Origin: Ochrobactrum chromiisoli
Lineage (GTDB): Bacteria > Pseudomonadota > Alphaproteobacteria > Rhizobiales > Rhizobiaceae
Assembly: GCF_026241335.1 (NCBI RefSeq)
Contig: NZ_JAPHAV010000014.1
Span: 22,038 to 86,037, forward strand
Reading direction: 5' to 3'
Length of the DNA: 64,000 nt
Part shown: one piece after another, positions 54,137 through 63,528 of the stretch
Position numbering within the stretch: position 1 is the first letter of the stretch
How the letters are laid out: every line of letters begins with the position of its first letter
Made by a program: the position numbers and the translations under genes
Notes under the pieces: model-generated
Databases searched by the model: none
What the model saw: the letters and a program-made list of their open reading frames with translations, nothing else
What the model was told of the DNA's origin: nothing

Positions 54137-55917
54137 GCGCAGTTTCGGACACGCCTGAACGTCTGTCGTCATGGCAATTGCTGATGAGCAATCGCCTTGC
54201 AGCTTTTGGCTTTTTCCTGCTGGCACTGATCTGCGTTCTCATCCTCATCGTGCCCATCCTACCGCTGCCGAACCCGGATGCGACAGCACCCGCCAACAGG
54301 CTGCAACCCGTCTTTAGCGCGGGGCATCTTTTGGGCACCGATCAGCTCGGTCGCGATATTCTCAGCCGCCTTCTGTGGGGCTCTCGTGTTTCGATTGCGG
54401 TTGGCTTTGCAGCCACGCTGATTGCCGCAATCATCGGCTCAACCATTGGCATCGTTGCGGGTTATGCAGGCGGACGCACAGATAATCTGATGATGCGCGG
54501 CGTCGATATGTTGATGGCTTTCCCCTATATTCTGCTGGCGCTTGCAATCGTCGCAGCCCTTGGGCCGGGATTGATGAATGCACTTTATGCAATTGCGGTC
54601 GTCAATATTCCCTTCTTTGCGCGTAATGTGCGCGGCACCGCACTCGGCCTTGCCAATCGTGAGTTTGTTGATGCCGCACGGCTTTCAGGCAAGGGGCATA
54701 TTTCAATTCTGCTCACAGAAGTGCTGCCAAATGTGTTGCCGGTGATTGTCATCACCATGTCGACAACGGCGGGCTGGATGATCCTTGAAACAGCCGGTTT
54801 GAGCTTTCTGGGTCTTGGGGCACAACCACCGCAAGCCGATCTCGGTTCTATGCTTGGCGAAGGCCGCGCGCAAATGTTCACGGCACCGCATGTCTCCATT
54901 GTGCCGGGCCTGATGATTTTTCTGATTGTCATCAGCCTGAATGTTCTGGGCGATGGCGTCCGCGATGTGCTCGATCCACGGCTTCGTTCCGGTGCATTGG
55001 CAAGACCCGGCGCACGAACCGCCATTGCCAAAAACAGAAGCGTGCCCAAAGCCGCGATGCCCGACGCAGCTCTGGCCGTTGAAAAACTCGAAACCGGCTT
55101 CGTCAACAATGGCAGCTACACACCGGCGGTCAAGCAAGTATCGCTGCATCTCAATCGTGGCGAATGCCTTGGCCTGATTGGCGAAAGCGGCTCTGGCAAA
55201 AGCGTGACAGCGCTTTCCATCATGGGATTGGTTGCCTCACCGCCTGGATTGATCCGCAATGGTGCCATCTATCTTGATGGGAACGACGTGCTGAATATGA
55301 CGGAAACCGAACTGACTGCAACGCGCGGCAGCAAAGTTGCCTATGTGTTTCAGGATCCGCTGACCACGCTGCATCCGATGTATTCAATCGGCAAACAAGT
55401 AGAGGAAGCAATCAGCGCGCATAGCACGATGAGCGCATCCGAACGCCGAAGGCAGGCAATCGCTTTGCTTGAGAAAGTCGGCATTCCCGACGCTCCCGAG
55501 CGCGCAGACCATTATCCGCACCAGCTTTCCGGTGGTCAGCGCCAGCGCGTCGGCATCGCTATGGCGCTTGCCAACGACCCCGATATTATCATTGCGGACG
55601 AACCCACGACCGCACTTGATGTCACGGTGCAGGCACGTATCCTCGAATTGCTGCGCGATCTGCAACGCGAACGGGGTATGGCACTGTTGTTCATCACCCA
55701 TGATTTTGGCGTGGTTTCTGAAATCTGTGATCGCGTTGCCGTTATGAAGGATGGCGAAATCGTTGAAACAGGCACCGCAAAGGCTGTGCTCGCAGATCCG
55801 CAGCATAACTATACCAAGCGGCTGATTGCCTGCGTGCCGGAACTGGGTCAGGGAGGGGGCTTTCACGACCGGGTTGCAAAGCTGTTCAATGATAAGCAGA
55901 GGGGTGTTGCAACATGA
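54133..55917 (+). CDS. Fused DppC-like permease and DppD-like ATPase
   Basis: A 594-residue fusion. Residues 1-285 are a DppC-type permease with helices from about 22 and the EAA loop EFVDAARLSGKGHI (178-191). A linker at about 286-312 leads to an ATPase domain with Walker A GESGSGKSV (350-358), the signature LSGGQRQRVGIA (about 455-466), Walker B IIIADEPTTALD and the switch FITHD. In most Dpp systems these are two proteins. The linker and ATPase are in one frame without a stop, so the fusion looks real. It pairs with the separate ATPase downstream (ATGA overlap). Confidence 0.92.
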   Translation: MSAVSDTPERLSSWQLLMSNRLAAFGFFLLALICVLILIVPILPLPNPDATAPANRLQPVFSAGHLLGTDQLGRDILSRLLWGSRVSIAVGFAATLIAAIIGSTIGIVAGYAGGRTDNLMMRGVDMLMAFPYILLALAIVAALGPGLMNALYAIAVVNIPFFARNVRGTALGLANREFVDAARLSGKGHISILLTEVLPNVLPVIVITMSTTAGWMILETAGLSFLGLGAQPPQADLGSMLGEGRAQMFTAPHVSIVPGLMIFLIVISLNVLGDGVRDVLDPRLRSGALARPGARTAIAKNRSVPKAAMPDAALAVEKLETGFVNNGSYTPAVKQVSLHLNRGECLGLIGESGSGKSVTALSIMGLVASPPGLIRNGAIYLDGNDVLNMTETELTATRGSKVAYVFQDPLTTLHPMYSIGKQVEEAISAHSTMSASERRRQAIALLEKVGIPDAPERADHYPHQLSGGQRQRVGIAMALANDPDIIIADEPTTALDVTVQARILELLRDLQRERGMALLFITHDFGVVSEICDRVAVMKDGEIVETGTAKAVLADPQHNYTKRLIACVPELGQGGGFHDRVAKLFNDKQRGVAT

Positions 55918-56711
55918 CAAACGCAGCAATCAGCGTGCACAATCTGAGCAAAACCTTTGGTGGCGGACGCCCAATTTTTGGCAAACAGCGCCACACCGTC
56001 GAAGCGGTCAAGTCAGTCTCGCTTACTCTGGCACGTGGTGAAACCCTGGCCATTGTCGGCGAGAGTGGCTCCGGCAAAAGCACTTTGGCGCGCATGCTGG
56101 TGGGCCTGACAGACCCAAGCGATGGAACAATGACAATTGCCGGTCAGGATGCAAGCGCTCTTCGACGTTCCGGACCACGGGCTTTTGGCAAAGTTATTCA
56201 ATATGTGTTTCAGGACCCGGTTGCTTCGCTTAACCCGCGCAAGACCATCCGACAAATCCTCGAAACGCCGCTGAAACTTCTTGGGGGGCTTGAGCAAGGC
56301 CAGCGCCAAAGGCGCATGGAAGAGCTGCTCGACGCCGTTCAAATGCCCAAAGACACCTTATCACGTTATCCACATGAGTTTTCCGGTGGACAGGCGCAGC
56401 GCATCGCCATAGCCCGAACACTTGCAGCAAATGCTGAAATCATCGTTCTTGATGAGCCGGTTAGTGCGCTCGATGTCTCGGTTCAGGCACAAGTGCTGCT
56501 GTTGCTTGATGCGTTGAAACAGGAATTTGGCCTGTCCTATCTTTTCATCAGTCACGACCTTGCGGTTGTTGAGGCGATCAGTGACCGCGTGGCTGTGATG
56601 TATTATGGGAAAATAGTCGAGGAAGCCACGGCGGAAGACCTTTTTACCAACCCGCAACATGCCTATACACGTCAGCTTATCGATAGCGCGCCGCGTATAA
56701 AAAGAGAGTAG
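55914..56711 (+). CDS. Peptide-type ABC transporter ATP-binding protein (DppF-like)
   Basis: A 265-residue ATPase. Walker A GESGSGKST at 49-57, QYVFQDPVASLNPRKT (Q-loop region typical of DppF), FSGGQAQRIAIA and IIVLDEPVSALDVS are present. It completes the transporter as second nucleotide-binding domain. ATGA overlaps the fused gene, and the regulator starts 6 nt after its stop. Confidence 0.93.
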   Translation: MTNAAISVHNLSKTFGGGRPIFGKQRHTVEAVKSVSLTLARGETLAIVGESGSGKSTLARMLVGLTDPSDGTMTIAGQDASALRRSGPRAFGKVIQYVFQDPVASLNPRKTIRQILETPLKLLGGLEQGQRQRRMEELLDAVQMPKDTLSRYPHEFSGGQAQRIAIARTLAANAEIIVLDEPVSALDVSVQAQVLLLLDALKQEFGLSYLFISHDLAVVEAISDRVAVMYYGKIVEEATAEDLFTNPQHAYTRQLIDSAPRIKRE

Positions 56712-56717
56712 CAAGGC

Positions 56718-57491
56718 ATGGCCCAAAACAGCCGCACCAAACTTCATGCTGCTTCGCCAGGCAAAGCGAAGCGACGGCCCGAGGTGATTGCTGAGCGTAT
56801 CCGGCATGTCATTCAGACAGAAGGCCTGCAACCCGGTGACCGGCTGCCGCAGGAAAAAGACCTGATTGACCAATTCAAGGCGGCAAAAGGGACAGTGCGC
56901 GAAGCGATGAAAGCGCTTGAAACCCAGGGCCTGCTGTTCACGCGGACCGGCCCAGGCGGCGGTGTTTTCGTAGCCGAACCATCGGCGGAACATGCTATGG
57001 AAATGCTGGGACATTATTTTTTCTTCGATCAACCGGGTCTTGAAGAGATTTATGCCATACGCAAGCTGCTTGAGCCGGAAATTGCGGCATCGCTTGCAGG
57101 CAAGCTGGACAGTTCCGATCTGGAAAGGCTGGAAAGCACGATGCGGTTTTACGACCGCGCGCCGAAAAATCTTGATGATCAGTTTCAGCAGCGCGTAGCA
57201 GAGCTCGATTTTCACAGCGAGCTTGCACAACGTTGCCCCAACCGGCTTCTCGGATTTATCTGCCGCCTTACCCATAAGCTGCTGCGTGATATGCCCCTCG
57301 CCCGCGCAATTTATGCCGATCCCACACCCAGCTCGCGCGAGGAAGGCCTGTTGTTTCAGCATCGCCTTTTGGCATCTTTGATTGAAAACCGCCCCGAAGA
57401 TGCGCGCAAAATAGCCCTAGAACACATGATTTCAGCCGAAGAATACATGATTTCCAAGGCAAAACTGCTGTCAAAAAGCCAAAATCCGTAA
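56718..57491 (+). CDS. FadR/GntR family transcriptional regulator
   Basis: A 257-residue regulator. The winged helix (about 17-85: VIAERIRHVIQTEGLQPGDRLPQEKDLIDQF, then TVREAMKALETQGLL) is followed by an FCD effector domain (about 100-235) with EIYAIRKLLEPEIAA. It is the last gene of the transporter operon, so it probably senses the transported ligand or a product and controls the operon, perhaps with the NAGGN synthesis genes downstream. Confidence 0.92.
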   Translation: MAQNSRTKLHAASPGKAKRRPEVIAERIRHVIQTEGLQPGDRLPQEKDLIDQFKAAKGTVREAMKALETQGLLFTRTGPGGGVFVAEPSAEHAMEMLGHYFFFDQPGLEEIYAIRKLLEPEIAASLAGKLDSSDLERLESTMRFYDRAPKNLDDQFQQRVAELDFHSELAQRCPNRLLGFICRLTHKLLRDMPLARAIYADPTPSSREEGLLFQHRLLASLIENRPEDARKIALEHMISAEEYMISKAKLLSKSQNP

Positions 57492-57543
57492 AAAGCAAAA
57501 ATTTCGGAACCATCCCGGCGCACGCGCATTAGCAATATGTGCA

Positions 57544-57570
57544 GGCCGTCGATACACTCATACGACGGCC
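57544..57570 (+). other. Hairpin upstream of the NAGGN amidotransferase
   Basis: GGCCGTCG (57544-57551) and its reverse complement (57563-57570) flank an 11-nt loop, followed by TCATTTGTTGTT. It could be a weak terminator of the transporter-regulator transcript or a leader element of the next operon. It ends about 40 nt before the ATG. Confidence 0.55.
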
Positions 57571-57609
57571 TCATTTGTTGTTACTACAATGGAGGTTTCG
57601 ACCCTTTTT

Positions 57610-59385
57610 ATGTGTGGAATTTGCGGAGAAGTCAGGTTCGATGGTGCAACACCATCGGTTTCGGCAATCTCGAAAATGGCAGACTGCCTTGCGCCCAGAG
57701 GTCCAGATGCATCTGGCATCGTGGTGCGTGGTCATGTCGGTTTCGGACATCGGCGATTGCAGATCCTTGATCTGTCTGAAAAATCCCAGCAGCCCATGAT
57801 CGACGCAGATCTGGGTATAAGCGTCGTCTTTAATGGGTGTATTTATAATTTCCGGGAATTGCGCACGGAACTTGAAGCGATGGGCTATCGCTTTTTCTCC
57901 GATGGCGACACAGAAGTGATCATCAAGGCGTGGCATGCCTGGGGCGAGGAATGCGTTTCGCGTTTTCACGGCATGTTCGCCTTTGCCATCCATGAGCGCG
58001 ATACCGGCAAACTGATCTTTGCCCGTGACCGTTTTGGCATCAAGCCGCTCTACCTTGCGCAAGTCAATGGCGCATTGCGCTTTGCATCAACGCTTCCAGC
58101 GCTGGTTAAGGCTGGTGGCATCGACACGTCAATCGACCGCGCAGCCTTGCATAATTACATGAGTTTTCATGCGGTGGTGCCACCGCCGCGCACCATCTAT
58201 AATGGCGTGCGCAAGCTGCCAGCAGCCACCATTCGCGTTTATCAGGCCAATGGTGAATTTCGCGACCGTATCTACTGGCAGCCCCCGCACAGCCGTCGGC
58301 CAAGCGACAACGCCATCAGCCGTGAAGAATGGCAAGAGCAGCTTCTTGATAAATTGCGCTTGGCCGTAAAGCGCCGCATGATCTCCGACGTTCCGGTTGG
58401 CGTTCTTCTGTCAGGCGGTGTGGATTCGAGCCTGATTGTCGGCCTGCTTGCAGAAGCCGGTCAGGCCGGACTGATGAGCTTTTCTGTCGGTTTTGAAGAA
58501 GCCAACGGCGAAAAAGGCGACGAGTTCGTCTATTCCGACCTTATCGCCAAACATTTCGGCACAGACCATCACAAGATATTTGTCCCGTCTTCTGATCTGA
58601 TGGATGCGCTTCCCGGCACCATTGCCGCCATGTCGGAACCCATGGTTTCCTATGATAATGTCGGATTCTATCTGCTTTCCAAGGAAGTCTCCAAGCATAT
58701 CAAGGTCGTACAATCCGGTCAGGGGGCTGACGAGGTTTTCGCGGGCTATCACTGGTATCCGCCATTGGTCGACTCCAATGATGTGGTCAGCGATTATGCC
58801 AAGGCATTCTGTGACCGCTCGCATGATGTGCTTAAAACCCAGCTATCGCCCGACTGGATGACAGATCGCGACTATAGCCGTGATCTCATCGAAGAGCATT
58901 TGCTGCGCGATGGCGCTGATACGCCGGTTGACCGCGCACTTCGTCTCGACAGCAATATCATGCTGGTCGACGACCCGGTCAAGCGCGTCGACAATATGAC
59001 CATGGCCTGGGGTCTGGAAGCGCGGGTGCCGTTTCTTGATCACGAACTGGTCGAGCTTGCCGCACGTATGCCACCTGAGGAAAAGCTGCGCGACGGCGGC
59101 AAAGGCATTTTGAAAGATGTCGCACGCAAGATCGTCCCAAGTGCTGTGATCGACCGCAAGAAGGGATATTTCCCGGTTCCGCAGCTTAAATATATCGCTG
59201 GCCCCTATCTCGATATGCTGCGCGATGCGCTTTCATCGCAAAAGGCGCGCGAACGCGGACTTTTCCAGCGCGATTATCTGGATCGTCTGTTTGCGAACCC
59301 GTCGGAGCACATCACACCGTTGCGCGGTTCAGAACTCTGGCAGGCTGGACTTCTGGAAATGTGGCTTCAGACGCAAGAGGCCTGA
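57610..59385 (+). CDS. N-acetylglutaminylglutamine amidotransferase
   Basis: A 591-residue protein of the asparagine synthase B type. Met-Cys at the start gives the N-terminal glutaminase nucleophile (CGICGEVRF), the glutaminase domain covers about 2-215, and the synthetase domain has the PPi loop LLSGGVDSS near 268-276 and an AARMPPEEKLRDGGKGILK segment. In the NAGGN pathway it amidates N-acetylglutaminylglutamine to the osmoprotectant. ATG 57610 is required to free Cys; GGAGG is 14 nt away, longer than usual. The next gene follows after 16 nt. Confidence 0.9.
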   Translation: MCGICGEVRFDGATPSVSAISKMADCLAPRGPDASGIVVRGHVGFGHRRLQILDLSEKSQQPMIDADLGISVVFNGCIYNFRELRTELEAMGYRFFSDGDTEVIIKAWHAWGEECVSRFHGMFAFAIHERDTGKLIFARDRFGIKPLYLAQVNGALRFASTLPALVKAGGIDTSIDRAALHNYMSFHAVVPPPRTIYNGVRKLPAATIRVYQANGEFRDRIYWQPPHSRRPSDNAISREEWQEQLLDKLRLAVKRRMISDVPVGVLLSGGVDSSLIVGLLAEAGQAGLMSFSVGFEEANGEKGDEFVYSDLIAKHFGTDHHKIFVPSSDLMDALPGTIAAMSEPMVSYDNVGFYLLSKEVSKHIKVVQSGQGADEVFAGYHWYPPLVDSNDVVSDYAKAFCDRSHDVLKTQLSPDWMTDRDYSRDLIEEHLLRDGADTPVDRALRLDSNIMLVDDPVKRVDNMTMAWGLEARVPFLDHELVELAARMPPEEKLRDGGKGILKDVARKIVPSAVIDRKKGYFPVPQLKYIAGPYLDMLRDALSSQKARERGLFQRDYLDRLFANPSEHITPLRGSELWQAGLLEMWLQTQEA

Positions 59386-59401
59386 AATGGGGAGGCCTAA
59401 G

Positions 59402-61231
59402 ATGAAAAAGACAAGTGAGGTTGACATGACCCGGCAGAAAGCAAGAGGGAGAAACGCTTTCTCGCACAGGCTGACAAGGCTGCGCACACCCGAAGGCGCA
59501 GGGTTTTATCAGGAGCATTCAAACGGCAACGCGCAGGGCGCGAGTGACACCACCAACCGCAATGTGATGCTTGATTGCGGTTGGGGCAGATTGCTTTTTG
59601 CACAAACCTTTGAAAGCAACGAGGCAATCATTGAGGCCTTGCGCGCCGAAGCACCGGCCAGCCGGGATATTCTGTTTTATGTCAGCGATCCGCATGTGCT
59701 GTTGTCACAGGCACCGCAGGAAATCTTTCTCGATCCATCGCACACTTACCGGCTTGATCTGTCCAATTATCGTGCCGGCGGTCGCCAGACGCGTGGCATC
59801 AGCATTCGCCGCGCTGTGTCGGAAATCGATGCAGACGGAATCAATGCCGTTTATGCGGCCTGCGGCATGGTGCAATTGCGCCCGGATTTCTTCTCATGTG
59901 AACGCGATAATCGAGCCGTCACCTATTTTGTTGCGCAGGATGACGCGAGCAGCGAAATTGTCGGCACTGTCACCGGCATCAATCACCAACGTTTGTTTAA
60001 CGACAGGGATCAGGGCGGCTCACTTTGGTGCCTTGCCGTGCATCCGCAGGCGCGACAGCCGGGTATTGGCGAAAAGCTTGTGCGCAAGCTTGCCGAGCAT
60101 TTTCAGGCACGCGGGCTTAATCACGTGGATTTGTCAGTGCTATACGACAATGACAATGCAATCCGCCTTTATGAAAAATTGAAATTCCGCCGCGTTCCGC
60201 TTTTCACGATCAAACGCAAGAACGCGATCAATGAAAAATTCTTTGCGCAACCGATCAACGCAATTGGCGCGCTCAACCCCTATGCGCGCATTATTGTCGA
60301 TGAAGCGCTAAGGCGCGGCGTGCATGTCGATATTACAGACGCCAAAGGCGGCTTTTTTCGCCTGTCCCATGGCGGGCGTTCGATCCATTGCCGCGAGAGC
60401 CTTTCGGAAATGACATCGGGTGTTGCCATGTCCATCTGTGATGACAAGGCCGTCACGCGCAGAACCGTCGCAAAAGCGGGCCTGAGTGTGCCCGAGCAGA
60501 TAGCAGCAAACGCCGAAGACAAGACGCTCGAAGCCTTTCTCGCAAAGCACGATAAACTGGTCGTAAAGCCCGCGCGCGGGGAACAGGGGCGTGGAATTTC
60601 AGTCGGCGTAACGACGATGAAAGACTTGCGCGCCGCCATCAAACAAGCACGCGAAGTGTGCGACCAGGTGTTGCTCGAAGCCTGTTTTGAGGGCGATGAT
60701 CTTCGGCTGGTTATTATCGACTTTAAGCTGGTGGCGGCGGCGATACGCCGACCACCGCGGGTGATCGGCGATGGCAAATCCACGATCCGACGGCTTATCG
60801 AGGTCCAGTCACGTCGCCGTCTTGCAGCAACAGGCGGTGAAAGCCGGATTCCAATTGATGCCGAGACCAGACGTTGCCTTGAGCAGCAGGGGCTTACACT
60901 TGACGATATTCTCGCGGATGCACACGAAATCACCGTGCGCAAAGCGGCCAATCTCCATACGGGAGGCACGATTCACGATGTAACGGCAATGGTGCATCCG
61001 TCTCTCGTCGAAGCCGCCTGCAAGGCTGCCCGCGCAATCGACATCCCGGTTGTGGGAATTGATTTCATGGTGAAATCACCTGAAACGCCTGATTATGTGT
61101 TCATCGAAGCCAACGAGCGACCTGGATTGGCCAATCACGAGCCACAGCCAACCGCTGCGCGTTTTGTAGAATGCATGTTTCCGCAATTGCTCCATGTCCC
61201 CCAAAACTGGGAGCCAGCTTCGGGCGGATAA
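59402..61231 (+). CDS. ngg: N-acetylglutaminylglutamine synthetase
   Basis: A 609-residue fusion. A GNAT acetyltransferase domain (about 133-275, with LAVHPQARQPGIGEKLVRKL as acetyl-CoA loop) precedes an ATP-grasp ligase domain (about 345-600, with VVKPARGEQGRGISVGV, DLRLVIIDFKLVAAA and FIEANERPGL). It joins and acetylates two glutamines to give N-acetylglutaminylglutamine. GGGGAGG at 59389-59395 puts the start at ATG 59402, 6 nt away, not at the longer upstream frame. It forms an operon with the amidotransferase. Confidence 0.93.
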   Translation: MKKTSEVDMTRQKARGRNAFSHRLTRLRTPEGAGFYQEHSNGNAQGASDTTNRNVMLDCGWGRLLFAQTFESNEAIIEALRAEAPASRDILFYVSDPHVLLSQAPQEIFLDPSHTYRLDLSNYRAGGRQTRGISIRRAVSEIDADGINAVYAACGMVQLRPDFFSCERDNRAVTYFVAQDDASSEIVGTVTGINHQRLFNDRDQGGSLWCLAVHPQARQPGIGEKLVRKLAEHFQARGLNHVDLSVLYDNDNAIRLYEKLKFRRVPLFTIKRKNAINEKFFAQPINAIGALNPYARIIVDEALRRGVHVDITDAKGGFFRLSHGGRSIHCRESLSEMTSGVAMSICDDKAVTRRTVAKAGLSVPEQIAANAEDKTLEAFLAKHDKLVVKPARGEQGRGISVGVTTMKDLRAAIKQAREVCDQVLLEACFEGDDLRLVIIDFKLVAAAIRRPPRVIGDGKSTIRRLIEVQSRRRLAATGGESRIPIDAETRRCLEQQGLTLDDILADAHEITVRKAANLHTGGTIHDVTAMVHPSLVEAACKAARAIDIPVVGIDFMVKSPETPDYVFIEANERPGLANHEPQPTAARFVECMFPQLLHVPQNWEPASGG

Positions 61232-61613
61232 AACACCCAGGCGCATCGCACCGACAAGACCACGCTCTCAGCGAATGCGGTTCATTCTCGATGCCGGCTG
61301 TTTATGTTCCAATAATACAGTCGGCATCTGCGTGCTCATTTTACCAGTTTCATGGCAAGTGGGCTTCACACCGAGGCCATTGCTTTTCCAGATATTTTTG
61401 ATGTTTTACTGCGAGCAGCGTCGTTTCAGATCGCAACTTAAATCCCTTAGAACAACGCGTATATGTATATTATATAATACTTAAATAATAACAAGTAAAA
61501 AATATTTTTTATACACAGATTGTTATTGAAATTAAAATACAACAAAAAATAGACCTAATCATTCAAAAAAATGGTCAACATCGTGACAGTTTTCATGATC
61601 TAGAGAGATTTTT
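61232..61613. other. Intergenic region, AT-rich to the right
   Basis: 382 bases. Open frames in the left half continue the style of non-coding DNA and have no ribosome site. The right half (about 61440-61600) is extremely AT-rich and probably holds the promoter of the metallophosphoesterase. Nothing else is recognised. Confidence 0.55.
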
Positions 61614-63431
61614 ATGAGCATCAAATCATATTCTTTTACTAATTTTGCTCTTTCGCGTCGGAATTTTATAAAAGCGAGTTGTGCTGCACCCTTTGCCGTG
61701 TGTGGCTGCGCCTCCCACAATGCCATGGCGCAGAGCCGCTTTTACGCTGAAGCTGTTACCACTCTGGAGGAATCTGTTGTTCCAGGCGACTACCTAAAAA
61801 AAGGGAAACCATATCGCAAAACGGCTGTCGATAACGGCTGGCCTATTATCGTGCGACAAGACCTGTCAGAAGCATTTGACGGCAGAGAGAAAAGCAGAAA
61901 AGCACTTGTTTCCTTTGTCCAGATAACAGACTTGCATATTATTGATGCCTCTTCGCCGGGGCATACCGCATTCATGCGACAGTATGCGGGCCCGAATGGT
62001 AACATTGACGGTGCGCCGCTGGTAAATGCGTGGCGTCCTCAAGAAACGCTCACAGTGCATGTGCTCGATGCGATGATCAGGCGTTTGAACGCTCTTTCTA
62101 AAGGGCCTGTTTCCGGGAGAAAGTTTGATTTTGCCATATCGACCGGTGACAGTGCCGATACGCGCGCCATGCACGAACTTGAAACCGTCTTGTCACTGCT
62201 GAATGGCGAATGGGCCGTCATGTCCGCCAGCGGAACGGAATATGTCGGCGTCCAGAGCAATCATGGCCTTTCCGAAGAAACTTACGATGTTTACTGGCAC
62301 CCCGAACCCACATCCAATGGATATAAAGCCGATTTATGGAAACGGGCATTTGGTTACCCAGAAGTCGAAGGGTTTTTAGCGGCCATAAGCCAACCCGTAA
62401 AAGCAGAAGGTTTCAAAATGCCGTGGTATTCGGGCTTTGGAAATCATGACCAGCTTGACTATGGCGTTTTTGGCGCGGGAAATATCACAGATTTAATATC
62501 TGCACAGAGTGTCTCGAACCGGGTGATAACGGCCCTACCCAAAACGATGCCGCCTGAAATGTTTATTGGCGCAGTCACTCAGGGCACAAACGCGCAAATA
62601 CAGGAACTGATGTCTACTCTGCCGACAATGGAGACGGTAGCGTCGATAAATCGCCGCCCTTTTTCAAAGGAAGAATTTATACAGAAACATCTCGATGCGG
62701 CAGGCGCTTACGGCCCCGTCGGCCACGGGTTTTCAACTGACAATCTAGCCCAGCAGACAGCCTACTATACATTCAATATGGCGGATGGCGTCATCGGCAT
62801 AATGCTTGATTCTACCAATCCGAATGGCGGCCCTGACGGCTCACTTGATACGCCTCAGGCCGAATGGCTGGAACGCCAATTGACGGAAAATTCGTCAAAA
62901 TATTATGCGACTGACGGATCAATCGTTAATTCAGCAAATAAAGACGCGATCGTTGTTATCTTCTCTCATCATAATTCGATTACATTTGATAATCTCAAGC
63001 GTGCGCCAGCTGGCCAGCCTGACAACACCCGTATCGGTGGAGCCGAGTTCATTGCACTGCTGTCCCGCTTTCCAAATGTTGTGCTCTGGGTGAACGGTCA
63101 TACGCACTGCAACCGTATCTGGAGTCATTACGACCCCCGAAATAACCAGCACGGATTTTGGGAGGTTAACACCGCAGCACATATCGATTACCCACAACAA
63201 TCAAGAACGATTGAAATTTTTGACAATCGTGACGGCACCCTATCAATCTTCGGCACAATTATAGATCATTCATCGCCTGATTCAATCATTCGCGAAGGCC
63301 CCCAAACGGCAGCGTCGCTTGCAGCACTGAGCCTTGAACTCGCAATGAATGATCCCGCGCTGGACAGAGCCTATCGACTGGGGGTACCGGAGGATTTAAA
63401 TGTCGAACTCATCGTCAAAAAACCTTTCTAA
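61614..63431 (+). CDS. Tat-exported metallophosphoesterase (TIGR03767-like)
   Basis: A 605-residue protein. SRRNFIK at 14-20 with a following hydrophobic stretch is a Tat signal; a nearby CGCAS could alternatively suggest lipidation, though it is not a clean lipobox. The calcineurin-like metal site is seen as VQITDLHIID (Asp106, His108), STGDSADT, GNHDQLD, FSHHNS and NGHTH. It is long for the superfamily and resembles the TIGR03767 group. It probably releases phosphate from a periplasmic ester or acts as a phosphodiesterase. It stands alone with AT-rich flanks and may have come by transfer. It directly precedes a composite repeat. Confidence 0.83.
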   Translation: MSIKSYSFTNFALSRRNFIKASCAAPFAVCGCASHNAMAQSRFYAEAVTTLEESVVPGDYLKKGKPYRKTAVDNGWPIIVRQDLSEAFDGREKSRKALVSFVQITDLHIIDASSPGHTAFMRQYAGPNGNIDGAPLVNAWRPQETLTVHVLDAMIRRLNALSKGPVSGRKFDFAISTGDSADTRAMHELETVLSLLNGEWAVMSASGTEYVGVQSNHGLSEETYDVYWHPEPTSNGYKADLWKRAFGYPEVEGFLAAISQPVKAEGFKMPWYSGFGNHDQLDYGVFGAGNITDLISAQSVSNRVITALPKTMPPEMFIGAVTQGTNAQIQELMSTLPTMETVASINRRPFSKEEFIQKHLDAAGAYGPVGHGFSTDNLAQQTAYYTFNMADGVIGIMLDSTNPNGGPDGSLDTPQAEWLERQLTENSSKYYATDGSIVNSANKDAIVVIFSHHNSITFDNLKRAPAGQPDNTRIGGAEFIALLSRFPNVVLWVNGHTHCNRIWSHYDPRNNQHGFWEVNTAAHIDYPQQSRTIEIFDNRDGTLSIFGTIIDHSSPDSIIREGPQTAASLAALSLELAMNDPALDRAYRLGVPEDLNVELIVKKPF

Positions 63432-63528
63432 AGTATATCCCAAAAAGTTGGAACCGATTTTCGGGCAAGATGCGCGTTAAAACAAATAATTAGAGCGCCG
63501 ATCTGATCCAGTCAGATCAGCGCTCTAA
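63432..63528 (+). repeat. Composite rhizobial-type intergenic repeat, copy 2
   Basis: It consists of a first part (ATCCCAAAAAG ... TTTTCGGGCAAGATGCGCG) and then an AGAGCGCCGATCTGA / TCAGATCAGCGCTCT palindrome with a 5-nt centre. This is the same order as copy 1 at 13355-13456 but on the opposite strand. The palindrome, directly after the metallophosphoesterase stop region, could also act as a 3' hairpin. Confidence 0.82.
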
